A stretch of DNA of 5,078 nucleotides from positions 1-5,078 of the forward strand of contig DAIEHO010000286.1 in assembly GCA_027353565.1 (NCBI GenBank), read 5' to 3'. A model generated the notes under the pieces. That model did no database searches. It was given only the letters and a program-made list of their open reading frames with translations, and had not been told where the DNA came from. Every line of letters starts with the position of its first letter. Positions within the stretch are counted from its first letter, which is position 1. The translations under genes and the position numbers were made by a program. The stretch comes from Propionibacteriaceae bacterium. GTDB lineage: Bacteria > Actinomycetota > Actinomycetes > Propionibacteriales > Propionibacteriaceae. Below are positions 1 to 5,078 of the stretch, piece by piece.

Positions 1-1010
1 GATCGGAGGACCGGCTCGCGTACGTGGCGGTCACTCGGGCCCGGCGACTTCTCGTGGCCTCCACACACGCGTGGCGGGCCGGAGATGTCCGTCGCCGGGC
101 GCCCAGCCCGTACTTCCTCACGCTGGGCGGCGACCCGACGCCCGCGTACGAGCACGACACCAACCCGCTGAGCGTCGCGACGCGGGCGGTGCCGTGGCCC
201 GCTCCGGCCGATCCCGACCAGGCGACGAGGCGGCGCGCGGCGGCGGCCATGGTGGACCGGTTGCGCCACGGGTCCGGTAAGACCGACGCGGCGCGCTCCG
301 AGGTCTCGGCGCTCGTCGCTGCGGCGCCTGACGAGGTCATCTCGCGGCTGGCCCTGTGGGACTCCGACATGACGGCCCTTCTCGCCGAGTCGCGACGCCA
401 GCGGACACGTGTCGTCGACGTGCAGCTTCCCGAGTCGCTGACCGCGACACAGGTGATGCAGGGGGTGTCCGCCCCCGACGACCTGGCGGCCCGGTTGGCT
501 CGACCGATGCCCAGGCCACCGTCACCGTCCGGCAGGTTCGGCACGCGGTTCCACGAGTGGGTGCTGCGACATTTCGCCTCCGCACAGCTCATCGACCCCG
601 ACGAGCTGCGCGAGGTGGAGGACGACACCCCCGACGCCGAGCTGCGGGAGATGTGCCGTGCGTTCGCCGAGGGGCGCTTCGGCGAGGTCCTGCCGGCGGT
701 GTGCGAGTTCCCGTTCTCGCTGCTCGTCGGCACGGAGGTCGTCCGTGGCCGGATCGACGCCGCGTACGGCCCGAGCCCCGTCACCCCTGGCGGCTACGAC
801 GCGTTGGTCGTCGACTGGAAGACGGGGTCGTCACCCCCGGACCCGTTGCAGCTCGCGCTGTACCGGCTGGCGTGGGCGGAGCTCAACGGTCTGGAGGTGG
901 AACGTGTGGCCGCGGGCTTCTACCACGTCCGCGACGACCGTCTCGACGTCGTCGAGGACCTGCCCGGCCGCACAGCCATCGAGGCGCTGGTGGCCGGTCT
1001 CGGCCGGTGA
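1..1010 (+). CDS. adnB: AdnB-like ATP-dependent helicase-nuclease, C-terminal part (5' end outside window)
   Basis: This is the C-terminal 335 residues of a UvrD/Rep-type (superfamily 1A) helicase fused to a RecB-type nuclease. In actinobacteria such proteins form the AdnA-AdnB heterodimer, an ATP-driven motor-nuclease that resects double-strand breaks. The reading frame is open from base 3 and begins within helicase motif VI (RLAYVAVTRAR, about 12-44). The GTG at 24 lies inside that motif, so it is not the true start and the gene continues to the left. After a linker comes the conserved entry to the nuclease (LPESLTATQVM, then ARPMPRPP). The PD-(D/E)XK core follows: GTRFHEW (540-560, His at 552-554), RGRID (Asp at 756-758), VVDWKTG (Asp at 813-815, Lys at 819-821) and QLALYRLAWAEL. 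The nuclease site therefore looks active. The VDWKTG and QLALYRLAWAEL pattern and the nudC neighbour favour AdnB over AdnA. A generic UvrD-like helicase-nuclease is the alternative. Family AdnB proteins are roughly 1,050-1,100 residues, so about a third is visible. Confidence 0.87.
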   Translation, partial: SEDRLAYVAVTRARRLLVASTHAWRAGDVRRRAPSPYFLTLGGDPTPAYEHDTNPLSVATRAVPWPAPADPDQATRRRAAAAMVDRLRHGSGKTDAARSEVSALVAAAPDEVISRLALWDSDMTALLAESRRQRTRVVDVQLPESLTATQVMQGVSAPDDLAARLARPMPRPPSPSGRFGTRFHEWVLRHFASAQLIDPDELREVEDDTPDAELREMCRAFAEGRFGEVLPAVCEFPFSLLVGTEVVRGRIDAAYGPSPVTPGGYDALVVDWKTGSSPPDPLQLALYRLAWAELNGLEVERVAAGFYHVRDDRLDVVEDLPGRTAIEALVAGLGR

Positions 1011-1022
1011 CCCGCAGTTGCC

Positions 1023-1037
1023 GAGGTCCCCGACTTC
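1023..1037 (+). other. Small possible RNA hairpin between adnB and nudC
   Basis: The 42-base gap between the adnB stop and the nudC start contains GAGGTC, a CCC loop, then GACTTC. This can fold into a 6-bp stem with one G-U pair and a 3-base loop. No T-tract follows, so it is not a classical intrinsic terminator. It could be a weak terminator or a processing/stability element that sets nudC expression relative to adnB. In GC-rich DNA a stem this short can also arise by chance. No -10/-35 promoter is evident in the gap. Confidence 0.22.
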
Positions 1038-1052
1038 CTGTAGGCACTCGGT

Positions 1053-1985
1053 GTGGCCAACTGGACTGACGAGAGCGTGATCGACCGACTCGATGGGATC
1101 CGTCGGGATCCCGGGGCGGTGGCGAGGCTGTGGCCCGGCGCCGTGGTGCTCGGCATCGATGACAGGGGCCGCATGGCGATGTCGGGGGTCGACGTCCCAG
1201 ATCCATGGGGACTGTCCACCGACGTTGTGCTGGGTCGCCGCCCCAGCGCCGCCGAGTCGGTTCCGACCGCACGGCTCCTCACGGTCGACGCGGAGGGCGA
1301 CTACGACCCGGAGCGGCACTGGCTCCTCGGGCATGACGGTGACCGCGTCGTCTTCGCGTCGCCGGTCGCAGAGGTGGCTACGGGATACACGTTGCGCGAG
1401 GCAGGACCCCTGCTTCCGGTGGCGGAGGCCGAGCTCGTGGCGATGGCCGCCTCACTGGCCGCGTGGCATCGCGCGGAGACGTACTGCCCGACCTGCGGCA
1501 CGCCGACCCAGGTCGCGAACGGGGGTACGGCGCGGTGGTGTCCCTCCTGCGAGAGGGACCGCTTCCCCCGGACCGACCCGGCGATCATCGTCGCGATCAT
1601 CGACCCCGAGGACAGGATCCTGCTCGCACGGCAGGGCGTCTGGGCAACAGGCCGGCACTCCGTGCTCGCCGGGTTCGTCGAGGGCGGCGAGTCGCTCGAG
1701 CAGGCCGTACATCGCGAGGTGTTCGAGGAGTCGGGCCTCCGCGTCGACGACATCACCTACTTCGGCAGTCAGCCCTGGCCGTTCCCGCGCTCGATCATGC
1801 TGGGCTTCCGCGCCCGCGCGGTCACGACGGAGATCACAGTGGACGGCGAGGAGATCGTGTCGGGCGGGTGGTACTCGCGGGACGAGCTGCTCGCCGCGGT
1901 GACCGCGGGCTCGGTCATCCTTCCCGGCGAGGCATCCATCGCCTTCCGCCTGATCCGGCACTGGCTGGAGAACACGGCGGTCTGA
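1053..1985 (+). CDS. nudC: NAD(+)/NADH diphosphatase, RNA deNADding Nudix hydrolase NudC
   Basis: A complete 310-residue Nudix hydrolase. The family cleaves the pyrophosphate of NADH/NAD+ to give NMN(H) plus AMP, and removes NAD caps from RNA 5' ends; it acts in the cytoplasm. Domain order is canonical: a variable N-terminal domain (about 1-140); a zinc ribbon with all four cysteines (YCPTCG, Cys145/Cys148, and WCPSC, Cys163/Cys166); the FPRTDPAII strand (171-179); the Nudix box from Gly207 to Leu229, matching G-x5-E-x7-REVxEESGL; and the NADH-pyrophosphatase signature SQPWPFPRS at 239-247. The start is GTG 1053: an in-frame TAG at 1041-1043 rules out anything upstream, and AGG 8 bases before it is a weak ribosome site. 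GTG 1077 (residue 9) is a possible alternative. The N-terminus seems slightly shorter than in mycobacterial NudC as I recall it. Same strand and 42-base spacing suggest co-transcription with adnB. The function call is very secure; the exact start is less so. Confidence 0.96.
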   Translation: MANWTDESVIDRLDGIRRDPGAVARLWPGAVVLGIDDRGRMAMSGVDVPDPWGLSTDVVLGRRPSAAESVPTARLLTVDAEGDYDPERHWLLGHDGDRVVFASPVAEVATGYTLREAGPLLPVAEAELVAMAASLAAWHRAETYCPTCGTPTQVANGGTARWCPSCERDRFPRTDPAIIVAIIDPEDRILLARQGVWATGRHSVLAGFVEGGESLEQAVHREVFEESGLRVDDITYFGSQPWPFPRSIMLGFRARAVTTEITVDGEEIVSGGWYSRDELLAAVTAGSVILPGEASIAFRLIRHWLENTAV

Positions 1986-1990
1986 CCCGA
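1986..1990. other. Five-base convergent junction between nudC and recD stops
   Basis: The nudC TGA ends at 1985 and the recD TGA (TCA on the + strand) occupies 1991-1993, leaving five bases between two converging transcription units. No strong hairpin or T-tract lies in or next to the gap. The best stem I see is CTGA/TCAG around the loop CCCGA (1982-1994), only 4 bp. Any terminator for either unit must therefore lie inside the opposing coding sequence, or termination is factor-dependent, so the two mRNAs probably overlap at their 3' ends. Confidence 0.6.
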
Positions 1991-3832
1991 TCAGTCGCCG
2001 GCGGCAGCGGGTGTCGTCGGGGCGTACAGGCGTGACCGCAGGCCCGAGGCGCGCAGCGCGCGCGCCGTGATCGCCTGACGCACAGCGTCAGGGTGCGCGA
2101 TGAGCGTGACCTGCTCGCTCGCCCGCGTGACGGCCGTGTACAACAGCTCCCGCGTCAGGAGCGGCGACGGGAGCATTGGGAGCACGATCGTGACGGCCTC
2201 GAACTGGCTGCCTTGGGCCTTGTGGACGGTCATGGCGTGCAGGGTGGACACGTCCTCGAGCTGGGCCGGCGCGAGCATCAGCGGCGGGATCGTGCCGAAC
2301 GCCGCCCGAGGGCCCTGGGGTGTGGCGACGATGATGCCGGCGTCGCCGTTCGACACCCCGATGTCCGGGTCGTTGCGGGTCACCAGGAGGGGCCGCCCGA
2401 TGTACCACTCGCCGCCGGCCCCGTAGCCCGGGATCTGCTGGCCCAGCCACAGGCCGACCTGACGGCCCCATGCCGCCGCCCCGTAGGGGCCGGTGCGGTG
2501 CGCACAGAGAAGCCGATGGCATGACAGCGCAGCCAGGGCGCCTGCGACATCTCCGTCGCGCGCCGCGTCGACGGCCCGCGTTCCGGCGTCGACCGCAGCC
2601 CCGCGCGTACGGGCGAGCTGCGGAGCGGACACGTGGCCGGCATCGTCGAGGACCACCATCCGTACCGCTGGGTCGGGGCCTAGCAGGACGGCCATCGCCG
2701 CGTCGACCTGCCCGTCGCGGATCGCCTGCGCGAGCCGCTCGATCGCACCTTCGTACCGCCACGTGTGCTTCAGCCGTACCAACGGCAGCGGCAGAGGAGC
2801 CGCGGCAGGCGGGGGGTCTTCGACGGCTGCTGCGATGTCGGCCAGGACTGCGCCGGCCTCGACAGGGGCAAGCTGCTCCGGGTCTCCGACGAGCACGAGG
2901 CGAGCGTCGCTGCGTACCGCCGGAAGCAGTCGCGCCATCATCGTCAACGGCACCATCGACAGCTCGTCGACAACGACGACGTCGGCCGGAAGAGGGTTCT
3001 CGGCGGTGTGGAGGTAGCGGCGGCCAGGCTGCCACCCCAGGAGCCTGTGGAGCGTGGAGGCCTTGGCGCCCATGATCGCCTCGCGATCACCGTCGCCGAC
3101 CGGGAGCTCCGCCACCACCTGCCGTACGGACTCCTGCAGCCGGGCGGCCGCACGTCCCGAAGGCGCCGCCAACGCAACGACAGGAGGCCGTCCTAGCTCG
3201 GCCGCGACCAGCGCCAGTGCTCGCGCGACCGTGGTCGTCTTGCCTGTGCCGGGGCCTCCCGCCAGCACGGTGAGCCACGACTTCGCGACTGTCACGGCGG
3301 CCAGCCGCTGGAGGTTCGGCTCGCCCGGTGGCAGGGCGTCGTCGACCGACAGCTCGTCGGCGAGCCGCTCGACGCGGGCGTCGTCGACGACCGGCGGCGG
3401 ACGGGTGCCGCGGCGCAGCAGCTCCGTACGGACCAGCTCCTGGTCCGCCCAGTAGCGCTCGAGGTAGAGCCGACCGCCGACCCAGCGCAGTGGCCGGGTT
3501 CCCGCCTCGTCCGGGCCGGCCGTGACCAGCGAGCTCGTGGCCAGCACCGTCTCCCACTCGGCGGGCCCGGGCCAGGGGAGTGGCTCCGTGGGCGCCTCCT
3601 CGAGGGTGGCCAGGACGTCCTCGGCGAGCGACTCGACGACGACGCACACGGCACCGAGTCGGAGCGCCCGCACCGCGAGGGCCAGGCCCAGGACCGCGAC
3701 CTCCGACCCCTCGCCGTACAGGAAGGCGACCCTCCGGGCGACCTGCACGTCGGCGACGTCGAGAACGCCTGCCTGCGCGAACGGCACCAGGAGCCCGGTG
3801 GCGGCGATCGACACGTACGGACCGAGAGTCAC
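1991..3832 (-). CDS. recD: RecBCD enzyme subunit RecD (5'-3' DNA helicase, exodeoxyribonuclease V alpha)
   Basis: A full-length 613-residue superfamily 1B helicase, close to the length of E. coli RecD (608). RecD is the fast 5'-to-3' motor of the cytoplasmic RecBCD complex, which unwinds and degrades broken DNA and prepares it for RecA. Counting from the GTG start: an N-terminal RecB-interacting region with RLYLERYW (121-128); Walker A GGPGTGKTT (192-200); motif Ia LAAPSGRAAARLQES (221-235); STLHRLLGW (259-267); Walker B VVVVDELSMV (285-294); motif III LVGDPEQLAPVEAG (314-327); motif IV region TWRYEGAIERLA (357-368); CAHRTGPYGAAAWGR (443-457); YIGRPLLVTRND (477-488); TVHKAQGSQF (535-544); and motif VI ELLYTAVTRA (562-571). 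All are intact. I chose GTG at 3832 because it overlaps the recB stop (GTGA) and leads directly into conserved sequence. The longer open frame to 3889 would overlap the recB coding end by about 60 bases and adds only Arg/Pro-rich residues. RecD2 is unlikely given the size and the recB neighbour. Confidence 0.96.
   Translation of the reverse strand: MTLGPYVSIAATGLLVPFAQAGVLDVADVQVARRVAFLYGEGSEVAVLGLALAVRALRLGAVCVVVESLAEDVLATLEEAPTEPLPWPGPAEWETVLATSSLVTAGPDEAGTRPLRWVGGRLYLERYWADQELVRTELLRRGTRPPPVVDDARVERLADELSVDDALPPGEPNLQRLAAVTVAKSWLTVLAGGPGTGKTTTVARALALVAAELGRPPVVALAAPSGRAAARLQESVRQVVAELPVGDGDREAIMGAKASTLHRLLGWQPGRRYLHTAENPLPADVVVVDELSMVPLTMMARLLPAVRSDARLVLVGDPEQLAPVEAGAVLADIAAAVEDPPPAAAPLPLPLVRLKHTWRYEGAIERLAQAIRDGQVDAAMAVLLGPDPAVRMVVLDDAGHVSAPQLARTRGAAVDAGTRAVDAARDGDVAGALAALSCHRLLCAHRTGPYGAAAWGRQVGLWLGQQIPGYGAGGEWYIGRPLLVTRNDPDIGVSNGDAGIIVATPQGPRAAFGTIPPLMLAPAQLEDVSTLHAMTVHKAQGSQFEAVTIVLPMLPSPLLTRELLYTAVTRASEQVTLIAHPDAVRQAITARALRASGLRSRLYAPTTPAAAGD
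3829..3832 (-). promoter_or_regulatory. GTGA stop-start overlap coupling recB and recD translation
   Basis: On the minus strand the recD GTG start (3832-3830) and the recB TGA stop (3831-3829) overlap in the four bases GTGA. No strong Shine-Dalgarno sequence precedes the GTG; the nearest G-rich stretch, GGCGGG, lies inside the recB end. This fits termination-reinitiation by ribosomes finishing recB, which would keep the two subunits in fixed proportion. The overlap is seen directly; the coupling mechanism is inferred. Confidence 0.75.
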
Positions 3833-5078
3833 CGCACACCCGCCAGGAGGTCGGACAGAGCAACGACGAGACCGGTCGGCGGCCGCCACGAGAACACGCC
3901 GCAGGGCATGCCGCCCACGACAGGTGTGTCCGCCCCTGCCATGCCGCGTACGAACAGGTAGAGCATCCCGCCCAGGTGCACATCCGGGTCGTACGACGGC
4001 TGGCGCCAGCGCAGGAACCGGTGCAGTGCGACGGCGTACAGGAGCGCCTGCAGCGGGTAGTGCGCCTCCATCATCGCCTCGGCCATCGCCGCCGGGGTGT
4101 AGCTGCGCAGCACGATCGGGCTTCCGGGTGGGCCGAGCCGGTTGGTCTTGTAGTCGATGACCAGGTAGCGACCGCCTATGCGGATCGCCACGTCGATGCT
4201 CCCCGTGAGGTAGCCGCGCAACGCGGCCTGGTCCACCGGGGCGCGCCTGAGGCGTTCCCCATAGTCGCGCAACAGATCATCGTCCGGCAGCCACGCGTCG
4301 AGTGTGTCGGCGACGAGCTGTACGGTCGCGCCCGCGCTCCCGTTGCCCAGAGGCATCTCGAAGTCGAGCTCGGCCAGACGGTCGCTGGCTGGGATGTCGC
4401 TCAGCGTCAGCTGGTCAGCGAGGGGGCCGAGGGGGGTGGCGAGCACCGGGAGCAGTGCGGCCACGAGCTCTCGGTCCGTGACGCCGGGGACCGGCAGGCG
4501 TGCCGCTTCTCTGGCGACGATCCTCGCGAGGTCGTCGTCCGGTGACGGGGAGTGCGGGTCGAAGGACTCGAAGACGACGTGCACGAGGCTTCCGAACGCG
4601 ACCCCTCCGGGCAGCAGAGCCATCGGCGACAGCGCGTCCAGGGCCGGATCCTGGGGCCCGGCGCTGAGCACAGGCAAGGTCGCGTCTCCCTGGTCCTCCG
4701 GCGACAGGTCCGCCGCGGTGGGCGGCTCGTCGACCAGCAGCGGGCTCTCGGCGGAGAAGATGCCGTGCGCCGAGGCCGTGATCGCCGAGTACGACGTGCG
4801 GCGCCACCCGGTGTCCACGACGCGGGTGAGTCGTTGCAGGTCGACGGTGCCGACCGTCCGGGGGGGACGGGACGGGGAGGGTCGGCCACGCGCGACCATC
4901 TCTTCGACGAGGATGTCGCCGCTGGCCAGCCTTCCGGCGGGGTCCAGGTCGGCGCGCACCTCCACACGCGGTGGCACCTGTGGCCCCGGCGCGCGGAACA
5001 GCACCCGGTGGAGCGGGGCCTCGGCGGTGCGGTCGGTACGTGCCCACCACGCGGTGACATGGCATTTCGCCCGGGTGA
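3829..5078 (-). CDS. recB: RecBCD enzyme subunit RecB, C-terminal part with nuclease domain (5' end outside window)
   Basis: The last 415 residues of RecB, the 3'-5' helicase and sole nuclease subunit of RecBCD. The frame is open to the right edge; the GTG at 5004 is internal, because recognisable RecB sequence (VTAWWARTD, then PLHRVLF) continues upstream of it. Visible order: end of the helicase part; a linker region with the RecB-typical WRRTSYSAIT (about 4775-4804); and the PD-(D/E)XK nuclease. Nuclease motifs are FGSLVHVVFESFD (His at 4579-4581), GSIDVAIR (Asp at 4192-4194), YLVIDYKTN (Asp at 4153-4155, Lys at 4147-4149) and HYPLQALLYAVALHRFLR (Gln at 4048-4050). It then ends with GGMLYLFVRG and a GVFSWRPP tail. 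His, Asp, Asp and Lys correspond to the metal-binding and catalytic set of E. coli RecB, so the nuclease should be active. The DYKTN core, LHRFLR and FVRG block distinguish it from AddA or AdnB. It overlaps recD by four bases; recC is expected further upstream, as in the usual recC-recB-recD order. Confidence 0.95.
   Translation of the reverse strand, partial: TRAKCHVTAWWARTDRTAEAPLHRVLFRAPGPQVPPRVEVRADLDPAGRLASGDILVEEMVARGRPSPSRPPRTVGTVDLQRLTRVVDTGWRRTSYSAITASAHGIFSAESPLLVDEPPTAADLSPEDQGDATLPVLSAGPQDPALDALSPMALLPGGVAFGSLVHVVFESFDPHSPSPDDDLARIVAREAARLPVPGVTDRELVAALLPVLATPLGPLADQLTLSDIPASDRLAELDFEMPLGNGSAGATVQLVADTLDAWLPDDDLLRDYGERLRRAPVDQAALRGYLTGSIDVAIRIGGRYLVIDYKTNRLGPPGSPIVLRSYTPAAMAEAMMEAHYPLQALLYAVALHRFLRWRQPSYDPDVHLGGMLYLFVRGMAGADTPVVGGMPCGVFSWRPPTGLVVALSDLLAGVR

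Noticed and set aside
24..1010. GTG at 24 as the start of a separate nuclease-only gene
   Set aside because: The codon falls within helicase motif VI and the frame stays open to the left edge with matching upstream residues (SEDRLAY), so this is an internal valine of a larger helicase-nuclease.
831..1334. A 167-residue minus-strand frame across the adnB-nudC junction
   Set aside because: It is antisense to the conserved AdnB nuclease end and the NudC N-terminus, has no recognisable motif, and no ribosome site stands out.
1982..1994. CTGA-CCCGA-TCAG as a bidirectional terminator between nudC and recD
   Set aside because: The stem is only 4 bp with no T-tract on either strand; far too weak to call.
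2088..3035. A 315-residue minus-strand frame within recD, out of frame with it
   Set aside because: Low-complexity Arg/Gly/Pro translation that shadows intact RecD motifs; a frame-shifted by-product of GC-rich codon usage.
3580..4545. A 321-residue open frame on the + strand, antisense to recB and the recD start
   Set aside because: Its translation is Arg/Pro/Ala-rich with no recognisable domain, and it lies opposite well-conserved RecB nuclease and RecD sequence. Long antisense frames are common in GC-rich DNA.
3829..5004. GTG at 5004 as the recB start
   Set aside because: RecB-like sequence (VTAWWARTD...PLHR) continues upstream in frame to the edge of the window, so the gene is cut by the window rather than starting there.
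1..5078. Mobile element, defence island, CRISPR or retron-like structure
   Set aside because: No transposase, integrase, repeat array, inverted terminal repeat or reverse transcriptase was seen. All four genes are housekeeping DNA-repair or nucleotide-metabolism genes with uniform base composition.

Overview
The window is very GC-rich, with strong G/C bias at third codon positions, GTG starts and almost no non-coding DNA. The gene content (an AdnB-type helicase-nuclease next to nudC, plus RecB and RecD of the RecBCD type) points to a chromosomal segment of an actinobacterium (Actinomycetota). I cannot name a genus from the sequence alone.

There are four genes in two convergent pairs. On the + strand, the window opens inside the last third of an AdnB-like ATP-dependent helicase-nuclease. 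It begins at helicase motif VI and runs through a complete C-terminal PD-(D/E)XK nuclease domain, ending at 1010. After 42 bases, which hold a short possible hairpin, comes a full-length NudC-type NADH pyrophosphatase/RNA deNADding Nudix hydrolase (1053-1985). Only five bases later the opposite-strand unit ends: recD (1991-3832, read right to left), preceded by the C-terminal part of recB (3829 to beyond the right edge). The recB stop and the recD start share the four bases GTGA, so recB and recD are translated as a coupled unit. recC, adnA and the N-terminal parts of adnB and recB presumably lie outside the window.

Functionally this is a DNA double-strand-break processing neighbourhood. AdnAB and RecBCD are two different helicase-nuclease machines that resect DNA ends, and here components of both sit tail to tail with nudC between them. 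All visible catalytic motifs are intact: both PD-(D/E)XK nuclease sites, the RecD helicase motifs, and the NudC zinc ribbon, Nudix box and NADH signature. I see no tRNA, rRNA, CRISPR, mobile element, phage gene or pseudogene. No non-coding stretch exceeds 42 bases. I found no convincing undescribed system; the most noteworthy point is the close arrangement of the two end-resection systems.
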